NCBI RefSeq assembly: GCF_022394535.1
Contig: NZ_CP089414.1
Coordinates: forward strand, 1,798,001-1,862,000
DNA from: Dyella terrae
Lineage (GTDB): Bacteria > Pseudomonadota > Gammaproteobacteria > Xanthomonadales > Rhodanobacteraceae
DNA: 64,000 bases
Direction: 5' to 3'
Shown: positions 46,525-55,924 of the stretch, piece by piece
How the letters are laid out: each line of letters opens with the position of its first letter
How positions within the stretch are numbered: position 1 is the first letter of the stretch
Made by a program: the position numbers and the translations under genes
The notes under the pieces: model-generated
Databases searched by the model: none
Seen by the model: only the letters and a program-made list of their open reading frames with translations
Told to the model about the DNA's origin: nothing

Positions 46525-47193
46525 TTAACCCAATGCGTAAGGGCCGCCACGCTCCAGCGCGCGTTTGTATGCTGGCCGCTGCTGAATACGCTTCACGAAC
46601 GCAGCGATGTTCGGCAACTTGTCGGCGATGCCACTGCGTGCCATCGCCGCTTCCATAGGAAAGCTCATCTGGATATCCGCTGCACTGAATTCACTGCCAA
46701 CGAACCAGCCCGTGGTTGCAAGTTCCTTGTCGACATAGTGCAAATGCAACGCCAGCTGCGGATCAACGAAGGTGCTCTGCAGCTTGCTCGCAATCTTCCG
46801 CGCAATGGGCTTGGCGAAGAACGGCATCGGTGCGCTGGCAATGCGTGACGCCACCAGCTTGAGCAGCAACGGCGGCATAGCGGAGCCTTCCGCATAGTGC
46901 AGCCAATAAGTGAAGCGCAGCCGGTCGGGCATCCCCGGCAATGGCGCTAGGCGCCCCGTGTCGTAATGGTCGACGAGGTACTCCACGATAGCCCCCGACT
47001 CCGCCACCACCCGCCCCTCATCCTCGATCACTGGCGACTTGCCCAACGGATGAATGGCACGCAACTCCGGCGGCGCCAGCATAGTGTTGGGATCACGCTG
47101 ATATTTGCGAATCTCGTAAGGGACTTCCAGCTCTTCCAGCAGCCAGAGCACACGCTGGGAACGGGAGTTGTTGAGGTGGTGGACGGTGAGCAT
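46525..47193 (-). CDS. Glutathione S-transferase
   Basis: 222 aa, cytosolic. Thioredoxin-like N-terminal domain (TVHHLNNSRSQRVLWLLEE; active serine in NSRSQR; GKSPVIEDEG; ESGAIVEYL) and all-helical C-terminal domain. Resembles the bacterial class related to fungal GTT1. Conjugates glutathione to electrophiles or reduces peroxides. Full length, starts MLTVHHL. Monocistronic, next to the repeat island. Confidence 0.94.
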   Translation of the reverse strand: MLTVHHLNNSRSQRVLWLLEELEVPYEIRKYQRDPNTMLAPPELRAIHPLGKSPVIEDEGRVVAESGAIVEYLVDHYDTGRLAPLPGMPDRLRFTYWLHYAEGSAMPPLLLKLVASRIASAPMPFFAKPIARKIASKLQSTFVDPQLALHLHYVDKELATTGWFVGSEFSAADIQMSFPMEAAMARSGIADKLPNIAAFVKRIQQRPAYKRALERGGPYALG

Positions 47194-47426
47194 GGGAGGC
47201 GCCGGCGAAGTGGATGGCGGAGGCTAGCATGGGTGGCCAGGGGTTGGTGTGCGGCGGTTCTTTCTGTGCTTCGCACAGGGCTTGACCTGGTTTTCTGAAG
47301 CTTTCGGGCGGCGTATTTCAGATTTATTGCCGTGGAATTCGCGTTGCTGTTTCGCGGATGCGATGGACATGGCGCACGCTCAAAGGATGCGTGACTGTAG
47401 GAACCCACAGAACGCCTCAGTTCCAC
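47194..47426. other. Left flank of the repeat island
   Basis: About 230 bases upstream of the GST gene with no supported ORF. Holds the GST promoter region. Contains the short inverted word TGTGC...GCACA near 47265-47276. Confidence 0.35.
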
Positions 47427-48498
47427 TCCCTCGCCCCTTTGGGGAGAGGGTTGGGGTGAGGGGCGGGTGCTCGCCTCGTGGTTTCATCCGCGCCGTCATC
47501 CTGGTGAGAATCGGGATCCTGTTTCGTCTGCGTTTGACCAGAGCCTCGTGCGTTAGCGCGATCGGGCCGCTTACGCAGCGGGCGTTTCGATCGTCTGCCG
47601 AAGACGCGAAGCTAGTCCCGTGGGACGCTCGAGTCACTTTTCTTTGTTGGCCCACGCACGCGCAGGACCGCGTGCGAACGGCGAAGCCGGCCCGAAGGGC
47701 GGAGGGCAGGATGCCCGGAGTAAAGAAAAGTAACCCGAAGAAATGGCCTGACAAGCCAACGCCCGCAGCATGTCGATGGGATAAGCCCGAACGGGTGAGG
47801 AAGCTTGTTGCTTGGCCATCTTCGCCGCTACATAGCGGGTACGTCGGAGCGCTTCGCAACGCGCCCTGGCGGAGAGGACTTAAAGCAGGCTTCGCTACGC
47901 TTCCCGATCTGTGAGGCTAGGGAAAGCAGACGCTACGCTTTCCTACCGCTGGGGCGAGGTAAAGGGGACGCTACGCTTCCCGACCGGTGTGGAGAACCCG
48001 CCACGTTACAGCATCGTCTTTCTCTTCTGCCTTGGCTTTGCGCCCTAGAGAAGGAGCAACGCGACCTGCCGCGATGCGATGTGCAGCGCAGCTGCACGAG
48101 CCTACGGCTCGGCGCTTATGACCTTCGGGCCCCCTGTGCGGCGGTGAGGGGTGGACGAGAAGACCCGCAGGGGGGATCGGCAGGACGCCGATCCCTTTTC
48201 GCCGGGGCAGGAGCCCCGTCGAAAAGCCCGGCCACCACTCACGAACTGACCGGCTTCACCGGCCAGCGCCAAGTGGGGGTGCCTTTCTTTGGGTTACTTT
48301 TCTTCGGGCAAGCAAAGAAAAGTGACTCGGCCTCCGGTAGGAGGGCGAAAGCCCGCCGCAGGCGAGCCAGATCACGACTGCGCGACAACCAAGCGAAAAG
48401 TCACTGGATCCCTGCCTTCGCAGGGATGACGGTTTCATCGAAACGGTAAGGCGAGCACCCACCTCTCACCCCAACCCTCTCCCCGAAAGGGAGAGGGA
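47427..48498. repeat. Composite non-coding repeat island with inverted mosaic ends
   Basis: The outermost 49 bases, 47427-47475 and 48450-48498, are inverted copies with about four differences (a G-rich box, GGGGAGAGGGTTGGGGTGAG). Inside each follow, in the same order, a REP-like word (GTCATCC...GGATCC) and a GAGTCACTTTTCTTTG ... AAGAAAAGTAACCC pair. The left module ends about 47745, the right one starts about 48250. ORFs across it are low-complexity and unsupported. I recall similar ACTTTTCTTTG/CAAAGAAAAGT sequences repeated in Xanthomonadales genomes. No transposase is present. Confidence 0.75.
47893..48006. repeat. Three direct repeats with exact 38-bp period
   Basis: CGCTACGCTT(C/T)CC starts at 47893, 47931 and 47969. 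The 12-16 base core is conserved and the remainder of each unit varies. It sits in the core of the repeat island. Too short and too few for a CRISPR array. Confidence 0.75.
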
Positions 48499-48525
48499 GA
48501 AAGCGAGCGCATCAAAACCCAGGCC

Positions 48526-51500
48526 TCACATATTGCGCCGATACTCACCACCCACGTCATACAACGCGTGACTGATCTGCCCCAGCGAGTTGTACTTCAC
48601 CGCTTCCATCAACTGCTCAAACACATTCTGTCGATCACGCGCCGTGTTCTGCAGCGTCTTCAGGCTATCGGGCGCCAACTCATTGCGCGCCTTACCGAAG
48701 GCCAACACGTTCTCGATCTGCTGGCCCTTCTCGCCTTCCGTCGAACGGATGAGTTCGATCTCGGTGGCGATCTCGCCGCCGTGGTCCTTCGGCAAGAAGG
48801 TGTTCACGCCGATCAGCGGGAGGCTGCCGTCGTGCTTCTTCTGCTCGTAGTACATCGACTCTTCCTGGATCTTGCCCCGCTGGTACATGGTGTCCATCGC
48901 GCCGAGTACGCCACCGCGCTCGCTGATCGCCTCAAACTCCTTGTACACAGCTTCTTCGACGATGTCGGTGAGCGCATCGACGATGTAGCTGCCCTGCCAG
49001 GGGTTCTCGTTGAAGTTGAGTCCCAGTTCCTTGTTGATGATCATCTGGATCGCCACCGCGCGGCGCACGCTTTCTTCCGTCGGCGTGGTGATGGCTTCGT
49101 CGTAGGCGTTGGTGTGCAGGCTGTTGCAGTTGTCGAACAGCGCGTACAGCGCTTGTAGCGTGGTGCGGATGTCGTTGAACTGGATTTCTTGCGCGTGCAG
49201 CGAGCGGCCGGACGTCTGGATGTGGTACTTCATCATCTGGCTGCGCGCGCTGGCACCATAGCGCTCGCGCATGGCGCGAGCCCAGATGCGGCGGGCCACG
49301 CGGCCGATCACGGTGTACTCCGGGTCCATGCCGTTGGAGAAGAAGAACGACAGATTCGGCGCGAAATCGTCGATCTGCATGCCACGCGCGAGGTAGTACT
49401 CCACGATGGTGAAGCCGTTGCTCAGCGTGAAGGCCAGCTGGCTGATCGGGTTCGCGCCCGCTTCGGCAATGTGGTAACCGGAGATGGACACCGAGTAGAA
49501 ATTGCGCACCTTGTGATCGACGAAGTACTGCTGGATGTCGCCCATCATGCGCAGCGCGAACTCAGTGGAGAAGATACAGGTGTTCTGTGCCTGGTCTTCT
49601 TTCAGGATGTCCGCCTGCACGGTGCCGCGCACCGTCTGCAGCGTTTCTTCCTTGATGCGCGCGTAGGTGTCCGCATCCACCAGTTGGTCACCGGTAATGC
49701 CGAGCAGGCCAAGACCGAGGCCTTCGTTGCCCTTGGGCAGGTCACCGGAATATTGCGGACGGCCATTCGGGAATTGCGCAGCGATCTTCTTTTCGGCCGC
49801 CGACCAGCGCGCCGAGTCTTCCTTCAAATACTTCTCGATGTTCTGATCGATCGCGGTGTTCATGAACATCGCGAGGATGATCGGCGCGGGACCGTTGATG
49901 GTCATCGACACGGAACTGCTCGGCGCGCTGAGGTCGAAGCCGGAATACAGCTTCTTCATATCGTCCAGCGTGGCGATATTGACGCCGGAATTGCCGATCT
50001 TGCCGTAGATGTCCGGACGCGGCGCGGGATCTTCACCGTACAGCGTCACCGAGTCGAACGCGGTGGACAGGCGCGTGGCCGCACCACCCTGACTCAGGTA
50101 ATGGAAGCGGCGGTTGGTGCGCTCCGGCGTACCCTCGCCCGCGAACATGCGAGTGGGGTCCTCACCGGTACGGCGGTACGGATACACGCCACCGGTGTAC
50201 GGATAGTGGCCCGGCAGGTTTTCGCGCTGCAGGAAGCGCAGCAGGTCGCCCCAATCTTCGGTCTTGGGCGGCGCCACCTTCGGGATCTTCTGGTGGCTCA
50301 GCGATTCGCGGTAGTTATCCACGCGGATCACCTTGTCGCGCACCTTGTACTCGTTGAACTCGTCGGTCACCGACTTATAGCGTGCGGGCCACTCGTGCAG
50401 CAGGTGGATGGCGTGGTGGCTGAGTTCCTTGATGGCCGCGTTATAGCGCTGACGCAGGGTCAGCAACGTGCGGTCGGCACCCTCTTCGTGCAGCGCTTCG
50501 GGCTCGTAGCGCGCCAGCTGACGCGGCAGGTGCGCGTCACCCAGTTCTTTCAGCGATTCGTAGTAGTGCTGCGCCTTGCTGGCGAACTCGGCTTCGCGCT
50601 CGATTTCCTTGTTGATGCCACGACCTTGCTCGGCGATCTCCGCGAGGTAACGCACGCGCGCACCGGGAATGAGCACCGTAGCGCGCGGCTCCTTCAGCGT
50701 GGTGTCGAGGTTGGGCGTCCATTTCTCCGCCGGCAAGCCGAGTTTCTCGCGCAGCAGGCGGCACAGGTTGCTGAACATCCAGGTCACGCCCGGATCGTTG
50801 AACTGACTGGCGATGCTGGGATACACCGGCACCTGCTCGTCGGTGAGCGTGAAGGCGGTGCGGTTGCGCTTCCACTGCTTGCGCACGTCACGCAATGCGT
50901 CTTCCGCGCCGCGCTTATCGAACTTGTTGAGCACGATCAGTTCGGCGAAGTCCAGCATGTCGATCTTTTCGAGCTGGCTGGCCGCACCGTAGTCGCTGGT
51001 CATGACGTAGGTGGGGAAATCCACCAGATCGACGATTTCCGAATCGCTCTGACCGATACCGGCGGTTTCAACGATGATGAGGTCGTACGGCTGCGCCTTG
51101 AGGAAATCGATGCAGTCACGCAGCACCGCGCTGGTCGCGGCGTGCTGGCGGCGCGTGGCCATGGAACGCATGTAGACACGATGGCTGCGCAGCGAATTCA
51201 TGCGGATGCGGTCGCCCAACAACGCGCCGCCACTGCGGCGACGCGTGGGGTCCACCGCCAGCACGGCGATGCGCATGTGCGGGAATGCATGCAGGAAGCG
51301 CAGCAGCAATTCGTCCACCACCGACGACTTGCCCGCGCCGCCGGTACCGGTGACACCGAGCACCGGCGTCTGCTTGCCTGCCATCTTCCACTGCTTGCGT
51401 AGATGGTCCAGCTCGGCTTCCGGCAGCTCACCTTCCTCGATGGCGGACAGCACGTGACCCACAGCGATCTCGTTGCTGATGTCGACCATGGGCGTGATGG

Positions 51501-51993
51501 CCGACGACTGTTCTTCCGTCGCACGCTTCACCGCCGCGGCACGCGTGCGGTGCATGACGTCTTCGATCATCTCGGTCAGGCCGAGCCTCATGCCGTCATT
51601 GGGGTGATAAATGCGTTCGACGCCGTACGCTTGCAGCTCGCGGATTTCCTCCGGCGTGATGGTGCCGCCACCGCCGCCGAACACGCGGATGTGCGCAGCG
51701 TTGTGCTGCTTGAGCATGTCCACCATGTACTTGAAGTACTCGACGTGACCACCCTGGTAGGACGACAGCGCGATGGCGTCGGCGTCTTCCTGCAGCGCCG
51801 CGCGCACCACGTCTTCCACCGAGCGGTTGTGGCCGAGGTGAATCACCTCCGCGCCTTGCGACTGGATGATGCGGCGCATGATGTTGATGGCGGCATCGTG
51901 GCCATCGAACAGACTAGCGGCGGTAACGAAACGCAAGGGGCGGCTTTCCGCCTGGGCGGCGCTGGCGGAAACGTGCTGGGCGGGGGAACTCAT
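48526..51993 (-). CDS. icmF: Fused isobutyryl-CoA mutase with G-protein chaperone
   Basis: 1155 aa. Adenosylcobalamin enzyme interconverting isobutyryl-CoA and n-butyryl-CoA (and related isovaleryl/pivalyl pairs). N-terminal B12-binding domain with the cobalt-ligand His32 in FDGHDAAIN, central MeaI-type GTPase with P-loop G213-S223 (GVTGTGGAGKSS), VDPTRRRSGGALLGDR, VETAGIGQSD and NKFD, and a C-terminal TIM-barrel mutase domain. The order and length are those of IcmF. I chose ATG 51993 with GGAG upstream; longer frames are not coding. Monocistronic, between repeats. I see no cobalamin riboswitch. Confidence 0.97.
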   Translation of the reverse strand: MSSPAQHVSASAAQAESRPLRFVTAASLFDGHDAAINIMRRIIQSQGAEVIHLGHNRSVEDVVRAALQEDADAIALSSYQGGHVEYFKYMVDMLKQHNAAHIRVFGGGGGTITPEEIRELQAYGVERIYHPNDGMRLGLTEMIEDVMHRTRAAAVKRATEEQSSAITPMVDISNEIAVGHVLSAIEEGELPEAELDHLRKQWKMAGKQTPVLGVTGTGGAGKSSVVDELLLRFLHAFPHMRIAVLAVDPTRRRSGGALLGDRIRMNSLRSHRVYMRSMATRRQHAATSAVLRDCIDFLKAQPYDLIIVETAGIGQSDSEIVDLVDFPTYVMTSDYGAASQLEKIDMLDFAELIVLNKFDKRGAEDALRDVRKQWKRNRTAFTLTDEQVPVYPSIASQFNDPGVTWMFSNLCRLLREKLGLPAEKWTPNLDTTLKEPRATVLIPGARVRYLAEIAEQGRGINKEIEREAEFASKAQHYYESLKELGDAHLPRQLARYEPEALHEEGADRTLLTLRQRYNAAIKELSHHAIHLLHEWPARYKSVTDEFNEYKVRDKVIRVDNYRESLSHQKIPKVAPPKTEDWGDLLRFLQRENLPGHYPYTGGVYPYRRTGEDPTRMFAGEGTPERTNRRFHYLSQGGAATRLSTAFDSVTLYGEDPAPRPDIYGKIGNSGVNIATLDDMKKLYSGFDLSAPSSSVSMTINGPAPIILAMFMNTAIDQNIEKYLKEDSARWSAAEKKIAAQFPNGRPQYSGDLPKGNEGLGLGLLGITGDQLVDADTYARIKEETLQTVRGTVQADILKEDQAQNTCIFSTEFALRMMGDIQQYFVDHKVRNFYSVSISGYHIAEAGANPISQLAFTLSNGFTIVEYYLARGMQIDDFAPNLSFFFSNGMDPEYTVIGRVARRIWARAMRERYGASARSQMMKYHIQTSGRSLHAQEIQFNDIRTTLQALYALFDNCNSLHTNAYDEAITTPTEESVRRAVAIQMIINKELGLNFNENPWQGSYIVDALTDIVEEAVYKEFEAISERGGVLGAMDTMYQRGKIQEESMYYEQKKHDGSLPLIGVNTFLPKDHGGEIATEIELIRSTEGEKGQQIENVLAFGKARNELAPDSLKTLQNTARDRQNVFEQLMEAVKYNSLGQISHALYDVGGEYRRNM

Positions 51994-52152
51994 GGGGACT
52001 CCGGGACTGCGGTGCGTCGGATTCCCGATTTTAGAGGATGGTTGCGTTTGGAACATGTTGCGGCGCGGAGTAAGCCTGATTCGCAACGATTTTTTGCGCT
52101 CCGCCGACCTTGCCGTGCTGGGCGGTATCGTCAGGCGAGCGACAGACTCCGC

Positions 52153-52287
52153 GGCCGTCATTCCGGCGCAGGCCGGAATCCAGTAGCGGAGTCGCCCGGT
52201 CGTCGCGAGGGCGTTGGCGGATGTTGCGTTATCCCTAAAACCGAGTACTCAGGCCACTGGATTCCGGCCTTCGCCGGAATGACGGCC
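52153..52287. repeat. REPIN-like inverted repeat pair (copy 2)
   Basis: Arms 52153-52184 and 52256-52287 are inverted copies over 32 bases with one mismatch; core CATTCCGGCGCAGGCCGGAA as at 11.2 kb. The spacer is 71 bases. It fills most of the gap between icmF and the hydrolase gene. Confidence 0.85.
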
Positions 52288-52321
52288 ATGGAGGTTACGT
52301 GCTCCGCCTCGCTAGGGTCCT

Positions 52322-53260
52322 TCAGCCATCACCAAACGGCAAGTTGGGCGACGACACGACACGTTCGCCGACGTTCTCGCCACGCAGGAACGCCAGGGAC
52401 ACGTCGATCACTTCCGGCGCATCGAGCACGTGGTGATGCCCCAGCCCTTGCGTGGTGTGCAGGCGCGCACCACGCCAGTGGCGGGCATAGCGCTCCCCTT
52501 CGGCCCATGGCACGTCGTGATCGTCCATGTCGTGCACGATCAGCGCCGGCTGCCCCAGTGACGGCAAATGGCGGTGCACCTGCAGGTCGTGAATATTGAT
52601 CCCGGTCATCGCCTGCAGGCTGTCATGCAGGCGGCCACGCAGGTGTTCTCCCAGGCGCACGAAATGCGTGAAGCGCTGGGTGGCGGCCACCGGATCGGCG
52701 GCAGGTGCGATAAGGATGAGCTTGTGCGAATGCCACGCCTCGTCCTGTGCCAGGGCAGCGGCCGCGCCACCCAGCGAGTGCGCGATAGTCACTGCAGCGT
52801 CGCCGTAATGGCGCCCGACTTCGCGCACGGTCTCGATGAAATCGGGCAGCGTGCAGTGCCGTCCGTCGCTCAAGCCATGGCCGGGCTGGTCGAACGCCAC
52901 CAGGGCATAGCCCATCTCGCGCAAAGGCTTCACCCACGGCAGATAGCGCAGACCAAAGCTGGACCAGCCGTGCACCAGCAGTACATAGGGCTGACGCGAT
53001 GGATCGCCCCACGTGTAAGTGGCAATGCGCTGGCCACGGACCTGCAACTCACCGCGCTGCATCTCCGGCCCCGGCTTGGCCGCCCGTGCACGCGCCCGGC
53101 TGCTGGCGAACGGGGTGATGAAGATCCGCAACGCCCGCTGCACCGCGCGTTTCGGCGCAATGCGGCTGCCCAGTGCGAAGCCCGCGCGTACGGCGCCGAT
53201 CGTGATGGGCCCGGGGCCGCGACGACGGGGTTTGACGGTGGTGGTGGTTTGGCGAGTCAT
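52322..53260 (-). CDS. Alpha/beta hydrolase
   Basis: 312 aa. N-terminal basic segment, then the fold with VLLVHGWSSFG, the nucleophile in AHSLGG, the acid in HDMDDHDVP and the base in GLGHHHVLD. The N-terminus (RRRGPGPITIGAVRAGFALGS, quoted as RRRGPGP and VRAGFALGS) may associate with membranes. It starts in the stop of the TetR gene (ATGA overlap), so regulator and enzyme are co-transcribed. Probably an esterase or lipase induced by its substrate. Confidence 0.93.
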   Translation of the reverse strand: MTRQTTTTVKPRRRGPGPITIGAVRAGFALGSRIAPKRAVQRALRIFITPFASSRARARAAKPGPEMQRGELQVRGQRIATYTWGDPSRQPYVLLVHGWSSFGLRYLPWVKPLREMGYALVAFDQPGHGLSDGRHCTLPDFIETVREVGRHYGDAAVTIAHSLGGAAAALAQDEAWHSHKLILIAPAADPVAATQRFTHFVRLGEHLRGRLHDSLQAMTGINIHDLQVHRHLPSLGQPALIVHDMDDHDVPWAEGERYARHWRGARLHTTQGLGHHHVLDAPEVIDVSLAFLRGENVGERVVSSPNLPFGDG

Positions 53261-53880
53261 GGCGCAGTCCTCCGCTCCGATAGCGGGTTATAGCTGGCGA
53301 GCAGGCGCTCGAAGCCTGCCAGCGCGTGGCGGCAGGCTTCGTCGAATCCAAACAGGCCCGCATCGTGGTGCAGACCCAGCATGAGGGCGTAGATTTCAAA
53401 GGCGAGCTGCGAGGGATCGGTATCCGCGCCCAGCTCTCCGTTCTCGATCGCGTGACCGATGGCGCGGCACATCTCCTGTCGCCAGCCGGCTTGGCTCTTC
53501 GTCACGCTGTCACGCAACGGGCCTTCGCGGCCGTCGTACTCGCTGGCGGCGGTGAGCAGCACGCAACCGCTCTGGTACTCGCGCCCCCAGTCCACCCAGT
53601 TGGCAACGATGGCGCGTATGCGGGGCAGACCACGAGGCAATTTCAGCGCGGGCCACTTCACCCGCTGCAGGAAACGCTGCTGACCCAGTTCCAGCACGGC
53701 TAACTGCAGGTCTTCGCGGGAACCGAAATGCGCGAAGACACCGCTCTTGGACATGCCCACGTCTTGCGCCAGCGAGCCAATGGATAGCCCTTCCAGGCCG
53801 TCCCGGCGCGCCATGTCGTAGGCGTGATCAAGGATGAGTTCGCGTGTGGTGGCGCGTTTGCTGAGGGCGACGGAGTTCAT
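53257..53880 (-). CDS. TetR family regulator
   Basis: 207 aa. HTH at about 25-60 (LSIGSLAQDVGMSKSGVFAHF) and a helical effector domain of the TetR_C type. I chose ATG 53880; the frame extends upstream to 53955 without support. First gene of an operon with the hydrolase. The segment GCACGACCGTTCGTTC at 53894-53909, within 30 bases of the start, resembles TetR-type operators and likely mediates autoregulation. Confidence 0.92.
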   Translation of the reverse strand: MNSVALSKRATTRELILDHAYDMARRDGLEGLSIGSLAQDVGMSKSGVFAHFGSREDLQLAVLELGQQRFLQRVKWPALKLPRGLPRIRAIVANWVDWGREYQSGCVLLTAASEYDGREGPLRDSVTKSQAGWRQEMCRAIGHAIENGELGADTDPSQLAFEIYALMLGLHHDAGLFGFDEACRHALAGFERLLASYNPLSERRTAP

Positions 53881-53893
53881 GCCCCATAAAATA

Positions 53894-53909
53894 GCACGAC
53901 CGTTCGTTC
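53894..53909. promoter_or_regulatory. Candidate TetR operator
   Basis: GCACGACCGTTCGTTC just upstream of the TetR gene contains the partial palindrome ACGA-CCGT-TCGT, a form shared by several self-regulated TetR genes. Inferred from position and symmetry. Confidence 0.45.
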
Positions 53910-54057
53910 TTTTATCGTCAAGAAAACTGAACGAAATATCGCTACAAGCCCACACAAACCTGAACGAGCCCGGCTCGAGTCGTCAACACGGCAGGGAAAT
54001 GCGCCGTTCCCCGCCCTGAAGCCGCACGTTGCGGCCGACATCAAGGGAGACAACATC

Positions 54058-54384
54058 ATGCTGAGCATCACCCGCAAACTCGCCCTGCTCGCGGCCCTAG
54101 GCGTTGCGGGCGCCGGCGCCGTGACCTATGCACCGGACGCCTCCGCCCAGGTATCGGTGTCGGTCGGCATTGGCGTCGCCCCGCCGCCGCCGCGCTATGA
54201 AGTCGTGCCTCCGCCGCGCGTGGGTTACGCGTGGGCACCGGGCTACTGGCGCTGGGATGGCCATCGCCACGTCTGGATGGGTGGCTATTGGGTCCGCGCC
54301 CGCCCGGGCTACGTCTATCACCAGTCCCGCTGGGAACACGCACGCGATGGTTGGCGCTGGCATGACGGCTATTGGGGCCGCTGA
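54058..54384 (+). CDS. YXWGXW-repeat secreted protein
   Basis: 108 aa. Signal peptide about 1-31 (LALLAALGVAGAGAVTYA, cleavage near ASA), Pro-rich linker (APPPPRYEVVPPPR), then repeats of the YXWGXW kind (YAWAPGYWRWDGHRHVW, GGYW, RWHDGYWGR). Family function unknown; thought to be envelope proteins. GGGAGA precedes the ATG. A paralogue follows 240 bases downstream. Confidence 0.88.
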   Translation: MLSITRKLALLAALGVAGAGAVTYAPDASAQVSVSVGIGVAPPPPRYEVVPPPRVGYAWAPGYWRWDGHRHVWMGGYWVRARPGYVYHQSRWEHARDGWRWHDGYWGR

Positions 54385-54623
54385 TGCCGCACATCTTTGC
54401 GGCGAAGCGTCAACGCCGCGCGGGCTTCCCGGACAGGAATGGCATTGCGTCAGGCACATAGGGCAAAACGGTCGGGACGCCATCCGCGGCCGACCCACAA
54501 AACCATCGTAAATACTTGCAGTAAAAGAAAAAAACGATCATCCGCAAGAAAGGTAAGCCTCAGCCTTACGCGTCATTGTCCGACCACCACACTCACTTAC
54601 TCTTCACAGAGGCAACGTCACCT

Positions 54624-54977
54624 ATGCAGATTCGTCTCGTCGCACTTACCGCCCTGACCCTGATGGCCAGCGGCTGCGTCGTGGAACAGCCCGTGCACCA
54701 TCCCCGCCCCGTCGTGGTCGAGGAACAACCGGTGCAGCGCGAATACGTGGAAGTGATCGCTCCGCAGCCGCCGCCGACCGTGTTGATCGAGGAAGAGCCC
54801 CCGCACCGTCCCGGCTATATCTGGGCTCGCGGCTACTGGCATTGGAACGGCCATCAGTACATCGCGGTCCACGGTCACTGGGAAGGTGAGCGCCAGGGCT
54901 ACCACTACGTGCATCCGCACTACGTGCAGCGCAACGATGGCTGGCACCTCAATGTCGGCGTATGGGTCCAGGGCTAA
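54624..54977 (+). CDS. YXWGXW-repeat lipoprotein
   Basis: 117 aa. Lipoprotein signal with lipobox ASGC (Cys18), a Pro/Glu/Val linker (VVVEEQPVQREYVEV) and the aromatic repeats YIWARGYWHWNGHQYIA and GHWEGERQGYHYV. Paralogue of the gene just upstream but anchored as a lipoprotein. The ATG at 54624 has GAGG about 12 bases before it. Followed by a strong bidirectional terminator. Confidence 0.85.
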   Translation: MQIRLVALTALTLMASGCVVEQPVHHPRPVVVEEQPVQREYVEVIAPQPPPTVLIEEEPPHRPGYIWARGYWHWNGHQYIAVHGHWEGERQGYHYVHPHYVQRNDGWHLNVGVWVQG

Positions 54978-54998
54978 TTCCCTTCCTCATACGGCTCC

Positions 54999-55032
54999 AA
55001 AAAAAGCCCCGCCTCGTGCGGGGCTTTTTTTG
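54999..55032. terminator. Bidirectional Rho-independent terminator
   Basis: AAAAAGCCCCGC / GCGGGGCTTTTTT perfect stem with a 5-base loop, with A-run before and T-run after. Serves the YXWGXW gene and the convergent AraC-type regulator gene. Confidence 0.93.
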
Positions 55033-55036
55033 GGCC

Positions 55037-55777
55037 TCAGACCACCAGGTCGGGTTCCGGCAGACGCCGGCTTCCGCCAACCGCCGTCACCAGGGCGCGG
55101 TAATCACGCGGTGTCATGCCTACGGTGGATTTGAACTGGCGAGCAAACGCGCTCTGGTCCGCAAAACCGCAGGCGAGTCCGATAGATGCCACGCTCTCGC
55201 TGCCGTGCAAAAGGCGCATGGCTTCCTCGATGCGCAATTTGGTCTGTAGCTGTTGCGGCGTCAGCTGAAACACTTTGCGGAAGTGCCGCTCTAGTTGCGC
55301 CACGGATAGGTCCGCCAATTCCGCCAGGTGCGCCACGCGCACGCCTTCGGCGTAGTGCTCTTGCAAATAAGCCAGTACCCGGCGCAAACGCGCATACGTG
55401 GGATGACGCCCATCCGGCCGGCCCAGGTCACGCGAGATGCCAACAATGCCGCGCACCTCGCCACGCTGTCGCAAGGGGCGCTTGCAGGTCAGGCACCAAC
55501 CCGTGGCGCGATTGGAGAACATGTGCACTTCAAGCTGGTTCTCGATCACCTCGCCATCAAGCACGCGCTGGTCCTGCGTGGCATAGGAACCACCCAATGC
55601 GGTGGGAAACAACTCAGTCACGTTGCGACCGATCACATCGCTGCGATGCTTGAGCCCCAGGCGTCGCACCAGGGTGAGGTTGGCATGCGTGTAGCGCCCT
55701 TCGCTGTCCTTCACGAAGAACACGACATCAGGCACGGCGTCAAATAGCGCTTCCAGTTCGTCGGCGGAAATCTTCAT
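55037..55777 (-). CDS. PAS-AraC regulator of the hydroxyproline cluster
   Basis: 246 aa, cytosolic. N-terminal PAS domain (about 8-115: [27 protein letters not shown]) and C-terminal AraC-type double HTH (145-235: [32 protein letters not shown]). It is divergent from the hydroxyproline genes with a 147-base gap and is the natural candidate for their activator. A PAS domain in place of the usual cupin-like domain suggests a small-molecule or redox input. Target assignment is inference from position. Confidence 0.9.
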   Translation of the reverse strand: MKISADELEALFDAVPDVVFFVKDSEGRYTHANLTLVRRLGLKHRSDVIGRNVTELFPTALGGSYATQDQRVLDGEVIENQLEVHMFSNRATGWCLTCKRPLRQRGEVRGIVGISRDLGRPDGRHPTYARLRRVLAYLQEHYAEGVRVAHLAELADLSVAQLERHFRKVFQLTPQQLQTKLRIEEAMRLLHGSESVASIGLACGFADQSAFARQFKSTVGMTPRDYRALVTAVGGSRRLPEPDLVV

Positions 55778-55924
55778 CTCGGTGAAAGCCCTCTACCCCG
55801 CGCCAAGCCTTGCTGCGACTGCAGCATAGGCCGAACACGTGAATGTGCATTGTGCCGATTTCCGCATCGCAGGACGCCAAGCTTTTCTAGACGGTCCAGC
55901 CGATACAGCGCGAGCATAAGCGCC
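55778..55924. promoter_or_regulatory. Divergent promoter region of the hydroxyproline cluster
   Basis: 147 bases between the AraC-type gene and the epimerase. Contains GCTGCGACTGCAGC and CACGTG words that could be half-sites. No firm -35/-10 can be picked out. Confidence 0.45.

Noticed and set aside
47893-48006. CRISPR array
   Set aside because: Only three units, conserved core of 12-16 bases, remainder diverged rather than unique spacers, no cas genes.
47249-48449. Two ORFs of about 220 codons in the repeat island
   Set aside because: Low-complexity, Arg/Pro/Ser-rich, cross the inverted repeat modules and have no ribosome binding site; such frames are often annotated by mistake.
49189-51402. 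737-codon ORF antisense to icmF
   Set aside because: Arg/His/Val-rich translation typical of the opposite strand of a high-GC gene, no family resemblance and no ribosome binding site; icmF itself is certain.
51994-52152. Cobalamin riboswitch upstream of icmF
   Set aside because: The short leader shows no B12-box-like sequence, and the region is taken up by the inverted repeat pair.
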